Assembly: GCF_004023665.1 (NCBI RefSeq)
Contig: NZ_SAUF01000005.1
Span: 186,001 to 250,000, forward strand
Origin: Afifella aestuarii
GTDB taxonomy: Bacteria > Pseudomonadota > Alphaproteobacteria > Rhizobiales > Afifellaceae
Direction: 5' to 3'
DNA length: 64,000 nucleotides
A model generated the notes under the pieces. That model was given only the letters and a program-made list of their open reading frames with translations, had not been told where the DNA came from and searched no databases. Below are positions 44,350-53,904 of the stretch, one piece after another (positions within the stretch are counted from its first letter, which is position 1; every line of letters starts with the position of its first letter). Both the position numbers and the translations under genes were made by a program.

Positions 44350-45245
44350 GCGCTCAAGCGTCGTTCGCTCGGGCCGGCCAGGCTCGACTGCAGAACGAGA
44401 AGCCCTTCCGAGGCGGGACGGTCCGTATGGTGCACGCTGAAGGAAAAGCCGGCTCGTTGTGCGAGGCGGGCGATCTCGTCGCGATGCGCGAGAAGCCGAG
44501 CGCGGTAGCCCTCCTTGAGAAGGTCGGCGCGCTCCGCGAGCCAGGTGCCGCCGGTCTCCGGATCTTCGAATTCGAGGCGCCCGCCATAAGGAAAGGTCTC
44601 TTCGGCCGGGTCGAGAATTTGCAGAAGGTGCAGACGGGCTGTCTTTTCGGCCGCATGACGGAAACGATCGTGGATCGTCTCAGGATCGGTGAGAAAATCG
44701 CTGACGATGACGACGTCGGAAAGCGGTTTGATCGGCGCAGTCGTCGGCCAGTCGTCGGCAAGCTCGCCACGAAGCAGCGCTTCGGCAAAGCGCTCCGGCA
44801 GATCGCGTCCGGGACGGGCCGGGACAAGGCCAGGTATGCCGACGCGTTCACCGCCGCGCCCCAAAAGCTCCGCGAGCGCCAGAATGAGAATAAGAGCGCG
44901 CTCCGCCTTTTCCTGTGCCGCAAGCCGCGAGCGAAAGCGCATGGAAGGCGAAAGGTCGGGCCACAGCCAGACCGTCTGCACCGCCTCCCATTCGCGTTCG
45001 CGGACAAACAGGTGATGGTCGCGCGCGGACCGTCGCCAATCGATGCGCTTCGCCGGTTCGCCGGGCTGATAGGAGCGGTATTGCCAGAAGGTTTCGCCGG
45101 TGCCCGGCCTGCGCCTGCCATGCGATCCGAACATCGCATTGGCGGCCACGCGATGGGCGGCGACCAGGAGGTCGGGCAGGCGTGCGGCAAGGCTTCGCGC
45201 GTCGGCGACCGATCCTGTGTGATGAGGGGGAGCGCCGGCTGCCAT
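44346..45245 (-). CDS. DUF58 domain protein
   Basis: This 299-residue protein carries the DUF58 core GETFWQYRSYQPGEPAKRID followed by WRRSARDHHLFVREREWE, the diagnostic part of the family. A VWA-like fold follows (VWLWPDLSPSMRF, VVIVSDFLTD). DUF58 proteins are standard partners of MoxR ATPases. It lies 5 bp after moxR and overlaps the DUF4159 gene. The role is likely to be as an adaptor between the ATPase and the membrane VWA proteins. Confidence 0.92.
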   Translation of the reverse strand: MAAGAPPHHTGSVADARSLAARLPDLLVAAHRVAANAMFGSHGRRRPGTGETFWQYRSYQPGEPAKRIDWRRSARDHHLFVREREWEAVQTVWLWPDLSPSMRFRSRLAAQEKAERALILILALAELLGRGGERVGIPGLVPARPGRDLPERFAEALLRGELADDWPTTAPIKPLSDVVIVSDFLTDPETIHDRFRHAAEKTARLHLLQILDPAEETFPYGGRLEFEDPETGGTWLAERADLLKEGYRARLLAHRDEIARLAQRAGFSFSVHHTDRPASEGLLVLQSSLAGPSERRLSA

Positions 45246-45250
45246 CAGCG

Positions 45251-46255
45251 TCAGAGGGCCTGCTCGATGGCCCGACGAATGATGTCCTGGACGCTCATGC
45301 CGTCGGCACGTGCGGCGAAGGTGACGGCCATCCGGTGCTGCAGGATCGGCAGAGCGAGTGCTTCGACATCGTCGAGCGAGGGGGCAAGGCGACCGTCGAG
45401 AAGGGCGCGAGCACGAACCGTCACCATCAGCGCCTGACTGGCGCGCGGGCCCGGCCCCCAGGCGATGCGGTCGGCCATTTCGGGCTGGGCTTCGTCCGGC
45501 CGTACGGAACGCACGAGTTTCAGGATCGCATCGATGATGCCGTCGCCGACCGGCATGCGCCGCACCAGCGATTGGATCGCCATCAATTGCTCGGCGTCGA
45601 GGACGGTCTCCGTCACCGCGTTGTGGGCGCCGGTCGTCTCAAGCAGCATCCGCCTTTCCGACTGAAGATCGGGATAGAGGATGTCGATCTGCATCAAGAA
45701 GCGGTCGAGCTGAGCTTCGGGAAGCGGATAGGTGCCTTCCTGCTCCAGCGGGTTCTGCGTCGCGAGCACATGGAAAGGCTGCGGCAGATCGTGGCGTTGC
45801 CCCGCGATCGTCACATGCTGCTCCTGCATGGCCTGGAGAAGCGCCGATTGCGTCCGCGGGCTGGCGCGGTTGATTTCATCGGCCATGAGGAGCTGAGCGA
45901 AGATCGGGCCGCGGATGAAACGAAAGGCGCGCCGTCCGTCACCACTTTCTTCCAGGACTTCGGCGCCCAGAATATCGGAGGGCATCAGATCTGGCGTGAA
46001 CTGAATGCGCCGGGCATGGAGCCCAAGCACGGTGCCGAGCGTTTCCACGAGCTTGGTCTTGGCGAGGCCCGGCACGCCGACGAGAACGCCATGCCCGCCC
46101 GACAGAAGCGTGATGAGGGCCCGCTCGACCACGACGTCCTGACCATAAATCACCCGGCCGATCGCCTCGCGCACCTGACCGAGCAGGTCGACGGTCTTTT
46201 CCGCCTCGCGGACGATCTCGTCCGGATTGGTTTCTGGCTGCGTCATTGCACTCAT
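45251..46255 (-). CDS. MoxR-family AAA+ ATPase
   Basis: This 334-residue AAA+ ATPase has Walker A VGVPGLAKTKLVE, Walker B LLMADEINRASPR, sensor 1 LATQNPLEQEGTYPLPEAQLD and an arginine-finger region. These are hallmarks of the MoxR branch. MoxR ATPases act as chaperones that mature or activate partner complexes using VWA proteins. It heads a four-gene operon with DUF58, DUF4159 and VWA membrane genes, divergent from the DUF1285 gene with 109 bp between. A second ATG three codons in (46246) is also possible. Confidence 0.95.
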   Translation of the reverse strand: MSAMTQPETNPDEIVREAEKTVDLLGQVREAIGRVIYGQDVVVERALITLLSGGHGVLVGVPGLAKTKLVETLGTVLGLHARRIQFTPDLMPSDILGAEVLEESGDGRRAFRFIRGPIFAQLLMADEINRASPRTQSALLQAMQEQHVTIAGQRHDLPQPFHVLATQNPLEQEGTYPLPEAQLDRFLMQIDILYPDLQSERRMLLETTGAHNAVTETVLDAEQLMAIQSLVRRMPVGDGIIDAILKLVRSVRPDEAQPEMADRIAWGPGPRASQALMVTVRARALLDGRLAPSLDDVEALALPILQHRMAVTFAARADGMSVQDIIRRAIEQAL

Positions 46256-46364
46256 TAGGCCTGATCCGTGGTTGCCGGTTGCCGCATCTGCCCCACACCT
46301 TCGTTTTCATGGCCGATTGTGTCATGCCGGGGGCGAAGAGATCTCAGCCTTTACAGATTAAGAG

Positions 46365-46970
46365 ATGGACCGGAACGGGGCGATGGAAAGAGGAACAAAG
46401 AAAGGTGAACTGCCGCCGGGCCTCGCCGAGCTCATGCGCCGCGCCGGCGAAGGAGCTCCTGCGCGTCCGGTGGAAAAGTGGGATCCGCCCCATTGCGGTG
46501 TCATCGACATGCGCATCGCCGCGGATGGAACCTGGTTCTATATGGGCACACCCATTACGCGGCCAGCGCTCGTCCGTCTTTTCGCCTCGGTGCTGAGACG
46601 TGAGCCGGACGGCGAATACGTGCTCGTGACACCCGTGGAGAAGGTCGGCATCCATGTCGATGATGCGCCCTTTCTGGCTGTCGAAATGGCTGTGGACGGA
46701 GAGGCGGATGAGCGAAGGCTCACCTTCCGAACCAATGTCGACGATGTCGTCACGGCCGATGCCGCGCATCCCATCCGATTCGCCATCGAGCCGCAGACGC
46801 TCGGTGTGAAGCCGTATGTCACCGTTCGGGCGGGGCTGGAGGCGCTTCTCACGCGCGCGCTCACGCACGACCTCGTCGATCTGGCGCAGGAGCGAGAAGG
46901 CGCTCTTGGCCTTATATCCGCCGGGACGTTCTTCTCACTGCCGGAACACTCCGAAGACGGCGCAGGATGA
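46365..46970 (+). CDS. DUF1285 protein
   Basis: This 201-residue protein matches DUF1285: a PHCGVIDMRIAADGTWFYMG start, GTPITRPALVRLFASVLRRE, and YVLVTPVEKVGIHVDDAPF. The family has two SH3-like barrel parts and no known function. The first gene of an operon, it overlaps the NUDIX gene by ATGA. An internal ATG at 46383 is an alternative start. It is divergent from moxR, an arrangement I regard as common in Hyphomicrobiales. Confidence 0.9.
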   Translation: MDRNGAMERGTKKGELPPGLAELMRRAGEGAPARPVEKWDPPHCGVIDMRIAADGTWFYMGTPITRPALVRLFASVLRREPDGEYVLVTPVEKVGIHVDDAPFLAVEMAVDGEADERRLTFRTNVDDVVTADAAHPIRFAIEPQTLGVKPYVTVRAGLEALLTRALTHDLVDLAQEREGALGLISAGTFFSLPEHSEDGAG

Positions 46971-47614
46971 CTTATGTGAAAGAAACGATTCCCTATACGG
47001 CGGACGAATTTCGTCGCCGCGCCGAGAACGCCTTCGCGACGGAGGCCCATGCCCCGCGCGAATATGGCGACCACAGCATCAATCCTGAACTTTCGGCCAT
47101 GTTCGCAGCGATGAAGCGGCGCGATGCGGCGGTCCTCGTCCCCGTCGTCGATTACCCGGGCGAAGCGCGTGTGATCCTGACCCAACGCACGGAACGCTTG
47201 AGCAGCCATGCCGGGCAGGTCGCCTTTCCCGGCGGCAAGATCGATCCCGGCGAGACGGCCGAGGAAGCGGCGCTCCGCGAGGCGGAAGAGGAGATCGGCC
47301 TTCGGCCTTCGGCCGTCGAAGTGGTCCTGCGCGCGCCGGATTATCTGACAGCCTCCGGCTTTCGCATTGCTCCGGTTTTGGCGGTCGTGAAACCCGGCCA
47401 GCCGCTCAGTCTCAACCCGCATGAGGTGGCGGCGGCCTTCGAGACGCCGCTCGCCTTTCTGATGGATTCAAGCAACCACCGTAAGAAGAGCCGCATCTGG
47501 CAAGGCCGTGCGCGCTACTTTTTCGAAATGCCCTGGCACGACCGATACATCTGGGGCGTTACGGCCGGCATCATCAGGATGCTCGCCGACGAGCTTTATG
47601 GAGAGAAGATTTGA
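46967..47614 (+). CDS. CoA pyrophosphatase-type NUDIX hydrolase
   Basis: This 215-residue NUDIX protein has the CoA-pyrophosphatase (NudL) motif before the box (LTQRTERLSSHAGQVAFPGG) and the NUDIX box GETAEEAALREAEEEIGL directly after it. NudL-type enzymes cleave CoA to phosphopantetheine and 3',5'-ADP. It overlaps DUF1285 by ATGA and the tRNA nucleotidyltransferase by TTGA, so all three are one translationally coupled unit. Confidence 0.93.
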   Translation: MTYVKETIPYTADEFRRRAENAFATEAHAPREYGDHSINPELSAMFAAMKRRDAAVLVPVVDYPGEARVILTQRTERLSSHAGQVAFPGGKIDPGETAEEAALREAEEEIGLRPSAVEVVLRAPDYLTASGFRIAPVLAVVKPGQPLSLNPHEVAAAFETPLAFLMDSSNHRKKSRIWQGRARYFFEMPWHDRYIWGVTAGIIRMLADELYGEKI

Positions 47615-48843
47615 AACTGCCGAGCCTTGCCGGCCATCCCTTTCTCGACGCGCCGACGCTGAAGCGGGTTATGTATGCTTTGAAGAGCGAGGAGGGGGCG
47701 ACGCGCATCGTCGGGGGGGCCGTGCGCAACGCGCTTCTGGGTGAGCCCGTCGGCGACATCGACATGGCGACGGTTCTGCTGCCCGAAGATGTCGTGACGG
47801 CGGCAGAAGACGCGGGACTGAAAAGCGTGCCGACCGGCATCGAGCACGGCACGGTGACGGTGATCGCCGAAGGCCACCCTTTCGAAGTGACGACGCTGCG
47901 GGCCGATGTGGAGACCGACGGACGCCATGCGGTCGTGCGCTTCACGGATGACTGGGCTGAAGACGCAGGCCGACGCGATTTCACGCTGAACGCGCTTTAC
48001 TGCGATGCGAGCGGCCACGTCTTCGACCCGCTTGGCGGCTATCCCGACCTTGCCGCGCGCAATATCCGCTTCGTCGGCGACCCCGAAGAGCGCATCCGCG
48101 AGGATTATCTGCGCATTCTTCGGTTCTTTCGCTTTTTTGCCTGGTATGGAGATGGGCGGCCCGATGCCGAAGGGCTGAAAGCCTCTTCGAGATTGAAGGC
48201 CGGCATTGCCGTGCTGTCGGCCGAGCGGGTCTGGTCGGAACTGAAAAGGCTGCTCGCCGCGCCCGACCCTTCGCGCGCCCTGCGCTGGATGCGCATCACC
48301 GGAACGCTCGACAAGGCGCTTCCGGAAAATTGGGGCATCGATGCGATCGAGCGGGTGGTTGCCGCCGAACGGGCCGAGGAGATCCCGCCCGATCCACTCC
48401 TGAGGCTTATGGCGATCATCCCGCCGCACCGCTCGCGCATTGATCAGCTGGCAAACCGTCTGCGTCTGGCGCGAAAGGAAACGGAGCGTCTGGTCTCTTG
48501 GGCGGAGACGCCGGAGCCGGAGAGCGAGCTTTCTGAAGCGCTGCTGGCGCGCCGAGCGTATTCTGCGGGCCGCCGCGCGCTCACGGATCGGCTGTTTTTG
48601 GCGCTCGCCCGTGACCGGGAGAAGGGGGACGAGAGGGCAGTCGCGGCGCGCAAGCGGCAGCTCGCCTTCGTGCGCGATTATGAGCGGCCGACATTCCCAC
48701 TGAGCGGCAAGGATCTGCTGGCCGCAGGCCATCAACCGGGCCCGGAGCTCGGCAAACTTCTCAACGAGTTGGAAGAGCGCTGGCTAGAGGTCGATTTCGC
48801 GATCACGCGCGAGGAGCTTTTGGCGCTGGCTCGCCGGCAATAA
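47611..48843 (+). CDS. cca: CCA-adding tRNA nucleotidyltransferase
   Basis: This 410-residue class II nucleotidyltransferase has GGAVRNALLGEPVGDIDMAT (nucleotidyl-transfer motif with the two catalytic Asp), RRDFTLNALYCD, and RNA-binding parts EERIREDYLRILRFFRFFA. It adds or repairs the CCA end of tRNAs. It begins with a TTG at 47611 that overlaps the NUDIX stop (TTGA), with GGAGAGAAG just upstream, so it depends on coupled translation. A clear 10-bp hairpin follows the stop. Confidence 0.94.
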   Translation: MKLPSLAGHPFLDAPTLKRVMYALKSEEGATRIVGGAVRNALLGEPVGDIDMATVLLPEDVVTAAEDAGLKSVPTGIEHGTVTVIAEGHPFEVTTLRADVETDGRHAVVRFTDDWAEDAGRRDFTLNALYCDASGHVFDPLGGYPDLAARNIRFVGDPEERIREDYLRILRFFRFFAWYGDGRPDAEGLKASSRLKAGIAVLSAERVWSELKRLLAAPDPSRALRWMRITGTLDKALPENWGIDAIERVVAAERAEEIPPDPLLRLMAIIPPHRSRIDQLANRLRLARKETERLVSWAETPEPESELSEALLARRAYSAGRRALTDRLFLALARDREKGDERAVAARKRQLAFVRDYERPTFPLSGKDLLAAGHQPGPELGKLLNELEERWLEVDFAITREELLALARRQ

Positions 48844-48852
48844 TGCCCACAG

Positions 48853-48880
48853 CGGCACCGCATTCGGCCATGCGGTGCCG
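48853..48880 (+). terminator. Probable terminator after cca
   Basis: CGGCACCGCA (48853-48862) pairs perfectly with TGCGGTGCCG (48871-48880) around an 8-base loop. It starts 10 bp after the cca stop. The T-run after it is weak (GGTTTTGC, 15 bp on), so it may be a modest terminator. Confidence 0.65.
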
Positions 48881-48926
48881 GGCCTCTCTAAGGTTTTGCT
48901 CGGGAAGTGTCGTCGTGTAGGGACGA

Positions 48927-49100
48927 TTATTCGTCGTGCACCTTGGCTTTGACCTTTTCCACCATCTTCGGCGTCATCTCCATGCCCGGATGGGCACTGC
49001 GCACATGCTCGGAGACCTTCTGCAGAAGCTCCGCTTCCGTTTCAGCGCGGGCCTTGTAGGTGCAGCCGGGAACGAGTTCCCCACAGGTGATCGTCTTCAT
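48927..49100 (-). CDS. DUF1059-like small protein
   Basis: This 57-residue protein matches DUF1059: MKTITCGELVPGCTYKARAE with two cysteines near the N-terminus, and VRSAHPGMEMTPKM. The second half often follows a pattern of helix and charged tail, as here. Function unknown. The ATG at 49098-49100 follows AAGGAGGAAGCC, an excellent ribosome site. It lies downstream of hemF on the same strand but 169 bp away, so it is probably a separate transcript. Confidence 0.85.
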   Translation of the reverse strand: MKTITCGELVPGCTYKARAETEAELLQKVSEHVRSAHPGMEMTPKMVEKVKAKVHDE

Positions 49101-49269
49101 GGCTTCCTCCTTGCCTTGATGACATCGGACTTGCTGCCGACGCATTCTTCAATGTGAGCGATCGTTCGGCGGATTCAATGCCGCAAGACGTGCCTATGGT
49201 CGCATCTCGTCATCAAATGGCAGATCGCTGGAGGCAGAAGACATCGCCTGAAAGCAGCGTGAGGGGTCC

Positions 49270-50217
49270 TTACGGCCACCGGACCTCGGGTGGCATCGAC
49301 GACAGGATGGAGGCGACGTTGCCTCCCGTCTTGAGCCCGAAAATCGTGCCCCGGTCGTAGAGCAGATTGAATTCGACATAACGTCCCCGGCGAACGAGCT
49401 GCTCCTCGCGCTCGGTCTCGCTCCAGGGGGTCGCAAAGTTGCGTTCCACGAGCTTGGGATAAATGTCGGCGAAGGCCTGACCCACTTTTTGCACAAAGTG
49501 GAAGTCGGCTTTCCAGCCTTCATCACTGCCGCTGCCGGAATTCAGGTAATCGAAGAAAATGCCGCCGATGCCGCGCGCCTCGTCGCGGTGGGGAAGGTAG
49601 AAGTAATCGTCGCACCACGTCTTGAGGCGCGGATAATCGACTTCTGTGTGGCTCCGGCAGGCGACTTCCATTGCAGCGTGAAAATCGCGGCTGTCCGGAT
49701 CGTCCTGGCTGCGCCGTGTGGCGAGGACCGGCGTCAGATCGGCGCCGCCGCCAAACCATTGGCGGCTCGTCACCACCATGCGCGTGTTCATATGTGCGGC
49801 CGGCACATGCGGGTTGCGCGGATGCACGATCAAAGAAATGCCGGAAGCCCAGAATCGCGGATCTTCATCGGCGCCGGGGATCTGCCCGCGAAACTCTGGC
49901 GCGAATTCGCCGAAGACGGTCGAGCAATGGACGCCGGCCTTTTCGAAGACGCGTCCGTGCATCACCGACATGACACCGCCACCTCCGGCCGCACCCGAAT
50001 GGTCGCTCCGATCCCACGGCGTGCGCTCGAAGCGGCCGGCGGGTGCCTCGTCCGCGGTGTCGGCCGGCACGGCATCCTCCAGGGCTTCGAGCCGACTGCA
50101 AATCGTGTCGCGAAGAGCCTCGAACCAGGTGCGGGCTTCTACCTTTTTGGCATCGATGTCGTCCGGCACGCTGAGAGCGTCGAGATCCGGCCGGTAAAGG
50201 TGCATGTTGCGGCTCAT
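49270..50217 (-). CDS. hemF: Oxygen-dependent coproporphyrinogen III oxidase
   Basis: This 315-residue enzyme decarboxylates coproporphyrinogen III to protoporphyrinogen IX using O2 in heme synthesis. Family segments are [38 protein letters not shown] (active-site loop), [10 protein letters not shown], and [18 protein letters not shown]. The ATG at 50215-50217 is the natural start; a TTG 12 codons upstream adds only an unconserved stretch. It indicates an aerobic heme pathway and suits the cytochrome-rich content of the window. Confidence 0.97.
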   Translation of the reverse strand: MSRNMHLYRPDLDALSVPDDIDAKKVEARTWFEALRDTICSRLEALEDAVPADTADEAPAGRFERTPWDRSDHSGAAGGGGVMSVMHGRVFEKAGVHCSTVFGEFAPEFRGQIPGADEDPRFWASGISLIVHPRNPHVPAAHMNTRMVVTSRQWFGGGADLTPVLATRRSQDDPDSRDFHAAMEVACRSHTEVDYPRLKTWCDDYFYLPHRDEARGIGGIFFDYLNSGSGSDEGWKADFHFVQKVGQAFADIYPKLVERNFATPWSETEREEQLVRRGRYVEFNLLYDRGTIFGLKTGGNVASILSSMPPEVRWP

Positions 50218-50309
50218 TGTCTCGCGCTTAAAGCATGGCTTTGATCGCGGCAACCGAACTGCGTGGCTTGAGTTCCTTCTGACAACGAGAAGATATGGAG
50301 ATTGCCATG

Positions 50310-50903
50310 TACGAAAGCGATTTTGGCGGGCTCGGCCCGAGAGACCGAGAAATGCAGGAAACGCTGGCGGAGCGCTGGGGCTGGCTCGTGGCCTTCGGCG
50401 CGATCGCTTTGATTGGTGGCCTATTGGGCTTCATCGCGATCGTGACGGCGACGGTCGCCAGCGTCTATCTCATCGGCATCATGATGCTTCTCTCCGGCTT
50501 TGCCGAGGTGGCCCATGGCATCCAGTCGCGCCGTTGGTCGCGCTTCTTCCTGTGGATCCTGATCGGTGCGCTCTATGTCGTTGCCGCTGCGATGATTTTC
50601 GTGGCGCCGCTGTTTGCGGCGGTGATCCTGACCTGGCTTCTCGGCGTGGTGCTGATCTTCGCGGGCGGTGTGCGCACCTTCCTCGCCTTCTCGATGCGCC
50701 CGCAGCGGCGATGGGGATACGTTCTCGCCTCCGGGCTTCTCACCATCTTGATCGGCGTCGTCATTCTGATCGGCTGGCCGGCCTCGAGCCTTTGGGCCCT
50801 CGGCATCTTCCTCGCCGTCGATCTGATCGTGATCGGCTCGGCCTGGATCGCCATGGGGCTTGCTCTGCGAGATGTCGCGCATCCCCGTTCTGGCAGCATG
50901 TGA
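50310..50903 (+). CDS. HdeD-family membrane protein
   Basis: This 197-residue protein has six membrane helices after a short polar N-terminus, in the HdeD acid-resistance family pattern ([57 protein letters not shown]). HdeD proteins protect against acid stress by an unknown mechanism; here the role could be general membrane stress. The ATG at 50310 has GGAG six bases upstream. An ATG at 50295 would add five residues. It diverges from hemF. Confidence 0.87.
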   Translation, partial: YESDFGGLGPRDREMQETLAERWGWLVAFGAIALIGGLLGFIAIVTATVASVYLIGIMMLLSGFAEVAHGIQSRRWSRFFLWILIGALYVVAAAMIFVAPLFAAVILTWLLGVVLIFAGGVRTFLAFSMRPQRRWGYVLASGLLTILIGVVILIGWPASSLWALGIFLAVDLIVIGSAWIAMGLALRDVAHPRSGSM

Positions 50904-50999
50904 ACGCCGCCTGCGATTCGTCTGATTCGCAGAAGACTGCGCGCTGCGCTATATTGAGATCGGGCGTGGCAGGAGATCGGCGCCCCGGAGGTTGGCGCG

Positions 51000-51230
51000 A
51001 TGAACGGCGACTTCTCGCATAGACGCAGCGCAAGGCAATCAGCACCCGAAGGTCTCGATATCTGGCGGCGCGAGACCTTCGTTCTGCCTCGGCCGCGGGC
51101 GCGAGAACGCGCCCGCGAATTCCTGCAGCGCTTTCCGCGCGAAGCCTATCAGAGCGAGGTCGAAAGCTGGCGCGAACTGGACAATGGCGACATCGAGTTC
51201 ACCATGCGCCGGCTGCCGACCGCCGATTGA
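51000..51230 (+). CDS. Small basic hypothetical protein
   Basis: I do not recognise this 76-residue protein. It is rich in Arg and Glu and has the pattern SAPEGLDIWRRETFVLPRPRA, AREFLQRFPREAYQSEVESW, then a short beta-like ELDNGDIEFTMRRLP. That looks like a small folded domain and not noise. CCGGAGGTTGGCG before the ATG is a good ribosome site, and codon use fits the neighbourhood. It is followed 35 bp later by the convergent trmL stop. Confidence 0.65.
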   Translation: MNGDFSHRRSARQSAPEGLDIWRRETFVLPRPRARERAREFLQRFPREAYQSEVESWRELDNGDIEFTMRRLPTAD

Positions 51231-51265
51231 CCTGATCCTCCACGTGAGACTGGCGCGACGGAAAC

Positions 51266-51733
51266 CTAATTGGAAGCGGGAAAGCCGCCGGTCTGCCTCA
51301 GCGCTTCAAACAGCGCGATCGAGGCCGCATTGGCGACGTTGAGCGAGCGCGTCGTAGGCCGGATCGGCAGGCGCAGGAGGCGATCGACCCGGTCGCGGAC
51401 ATCGCTCGGCAGTCCCGCCGATTCCCGTCCGAGAAGCAGGATGTCGTCGGCAGTGAACGCGAAATCCGGCAGGCTCTCGCGCCCATGTGTCGTCAGCGCG
51501 ACGAGCCGCCGGCCGGCTTCTCGCCTCCATATCTCGAAAGCCGCAAAATCGTCGTGCTCGCGAAGGGCTGCGAGCTCCACGTAATCCATCCCCGCGCGCT
51601 TCAGGTTTCTGTCGGAGAGGACGAAGCCCGCAGGATGGATGATGTGGACGGTCGCGCCGAAACACGCGCCGAGCCGAAGGATTGCCCCGGCATTTTGCGG
51701 AATGTCGGGTTGGAAGAGCGCGATATCGATCAT
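51266..51733 (-). CDS. trmL: tRNA (cytidine(34)-2'-O)-methyltransferase
   Basis: This 155-residue SPOUT methyltransferase 2'-O-methylates the wobble base of leucine tRNAs. Family signatures are ALFQPDIPQNAGAILRLGAC, LLGRESAGLPSDV and the knotted C-terminus RSLNVANAASIALFEALRQ. The ATG at 51731-51733 places the first strand at the N-terminus as in other TrmL proteins. An upstream extension of 35 codons is not conserved in character. It diverges from the ABC exporter. Confidence 0.95.
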   Translation of the reverse strand: MIDIALFQPDIPQNAGAILRLGACFGATVHIIHPAGFVLSDRNLKRAGMDYVELAALREHDDFAAFEIWRREAGRRLVALTTHGRESLPDFAFTADDILLLGRESAGLPSDVRDRVDRLLRLPIRPTTRSLNVANAASIALFEALRQTGGFPASN

Positions 51734-51840
51734 GGCTGTGCGGCTAGGGGTTTGCGGATGGGCTCTGCAGACGGAAGGCGAAGCGTGGCAAGAAGAAGCA
51801 CGTCTTCTCGCCATCGCAAAGCCGCGCCATATAGGCACCC

Positions 51841-53688
51841 ATGTTTCGCTTCTTCGAGCGCCTGATCGATCCTCTCAGGCCTGAATCCGCCCAGCCTCCG
51901 GCAACGACGATGGCCTTCATCTGGCATTACGCCCGCCAGATGGGTTGGCCGCTGGCCGCATTGCTGGCGACGGGGCTCGGCTCCGCCGTGACCGATGCCG
52001 TGGTTTTTTCCTTTATCGGCAGGCTCGTCGATATGATCGGCAGCGCGAACCGGGAGACGTTCTGGTCCGACCATGGTCTGACCTTGCTGGGGATGGCGTT
52101 CGTGGTGCTCGTCCTGCGACCCGCCTTCGTCACCGCAAACAGTCTTTTGAGCGAGCAGAGCGTGGCGCCGAATTTCGCCAATCTCGTGCGGTGGCAGAGC
52201 TACCGACATGTTCTGCGCCAGAGCGTTTCCTTCTTCGCCAACGATTTCGCCGGGCGCATCGCCAACAAGGTCATGCAGACGGGGATCTCGCTTGCGGATT
52301 TCGTCACCGGGCTGGCGGAGACGCTTTGGACCGTATTGGTCTTCGCCATCACCGCTCTCGTTCTCCTGGGGCAGGCCGATCTGCGTCTGATGCTGCCCGT
52401 CATCGTGTGGCTCGGCGGGTACGTCGTTCTCGCTTACGTGATGATCCCGCGGCTGCGTGGGGCCGCAAAGCGCGTTTCCAACCAGCGCTCCATCGTCAAT
52501 GGCCGCATCGTCGACAGCTATACGAATATCCAGACCGTCAAGCTCTTCGCCGAAGCGGAGACGGAGGAAAGCTTCGTTCGCCAGGCGATCGGCACCTTCG
52601 TGGAGCGCTTGCGGATCCTGACACGTCAGGTGACGACGATCCGCGCGGTCCTCACCATCCTAAATGCGGGTCTTGTCGTTTCGATTGCCGTGACCTCGCT
52701 CTGGCTCTGGCAGGCAAACGCCATCACCGTCGGTGCCATCGCCACCGGCCTTGCGCTCGCCACGAGGCTGTCCACGATGGCCGGCTGGGTGATGTTCCAG
52801 CTTTCCGCATTGTTCCGGCATATCGGCATCGTCCAGGATGGGCTGGAGACGATCTCCCGACCCCACGAGGTGCTCGACAAGCCGGACGCCAAAGATCTCG
52901 CCGTCAGCGGGGGAGGCATCAGCTTCGAGCACATTCGCTTTCACTACGGTCGCGGCGGTGGCGTGATTGAGGATCTGTCGTTGCATGTGCGTCCGGGCGA
53001 GCGCTTGGGCCTCGTGGGTGTGTCGGGGGCCGGCAAATCGACTTTGGTGAGCCTTCTCCTGCGCTTTTACGACCTCGAAGGCGGGCGCATCCTCATCGAC
53101 GGGCAGGACATCTCGGAGGTGACCCAGGCCTCGCTGCGGGCCGCGATAGGTGTCGTCACGCAGGATACGGCTCTTCTGCATCGTTCGGTGCGCGACAACA
53201 TCGTCTACGGACGCCCGGATGCAGACGAAGATCAGTACGAAGAGGCGGCGCGCGCCGCCGAAGCGGCCGAATTCATCGACAATCTTTCCGATCATCGCGG
53301 CCGCTCCGGTTACGACGCTCTCGTCGGCGAGCGCGGCGTGAAACTGTCGGGCGGTCAGCGCCAGCGTATCGCGATCGCGCGTGTCCTGCTCAAGGATGCT
53401 CCGATCCTGGTTCTCGACGAGGCGACCTCGGCGCTCGATTCGGAAGCCGAGGCCGCGATTCAGGAAAATCTTGAGCGGTTGATGCAAGGCAAGACCGTAA
53501 TCGCCATCGCCCACCGTTTGTCGACGATTGCTGCTATGGATCGTCTTGTCGTCCTTGATCGCGGGGAGATTGTCGAAGCCGGCACGCACCAGACATTGCT
53601 CGAAAAAAACGGTGTCTATGCAAAGCTATGGGAACGCCAGTCCGGTGGTTTCTTGGCGCCGCGTGAGATCAGCCTCGACGTTGCTTGA
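51841..53688 (+). CDS. ABC exporter, fused membrane and ATPase domains
   Basis: This 615-residue half-transporter has six membrane helices (about 30-330) and a C-terminal ATPase. The ATPase has Walker A GVSGAGKST, a Q-loop near VTQDTALLH, signature LSGGQRQR, Walker B LVLDEATSALD and the His switch AIAHRLST. It is of the MsbA/lipid A or multidrug-like type and should work as a homodimer. The substrate is unknown. It lies 107 bp downstream of the trmL start and 216 bp before petA on the same strand; no terminator is evident between. Confidence 0.9.
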   Translation: MFRFFERLIDPLRPESAQPPATTMAFIWHYARQMGWPLAALLATGLGSAVTDAVVFSFIGRLVDMIGSANRETFWSDHGLTLLGMAFVVLVLRPAFVTANSLLSEQSVAPNFANLVRWQSYRHVLRQSVSFFANDFAGRIANKVMQTGISLADFVTGLAETLWTVLVFAITALVLLGQADLRLMLPVIVWLGGYVVLAYVMIPRLRGAAKRVSNQRSIVNGRIVDSYTNIQTVKLFAEAETEESFVRQAIGTFVERLRILTRQVTTIRAVLTILNAGLVVSIAVTSLWLWQANAITVGAIATGLALATRLSTMAGWVMFQLSALFRHIGIVQDGLETISRPHEVLDKPDAKDLAVSGGGISFEHIRFHYGRGGGVIEDLSLHVRPGERLGLVGVSGAGKSTLVSLLLRFYDLEGGRILIDGQDISEVTQASLRAAIGVVTQDTALLHRSVRDNIVYGRPDADEDQYEEAARAAEAAEFIDNLSDHRGRSGYDALVGERGVKLSGGQRQRIAIARVLLKDAPILVLDEATSALDSEAEAAIQENLERLMQGKTVIAIAHRLSTIAAMDRLVVLDRGEIVEAGTHQTLLEKNGVYAKLWERQSGGFLAPREISLDVA

Positions 53689-53904
53689 CGCAAAAGTGGA
53701 GGATGAGGCGCGACATTGTGGCGTGTTCGTCTAAGCGTCACTGGACAAGCCTTGGGCAAGGGTGACAAATGAAACCAGGGGCGCTAAGAGGCCGCGCGCT
53801 TGGTCTTCGCTGGGAGCTGCGTGGAGCAAGCGGAGTCGGCTGGCTATCGCGTCTTCGCGCTCTTCCAGTCGCAAATGGCCGTCCGACCTGCGAGGGTAGA
53901 ATTC

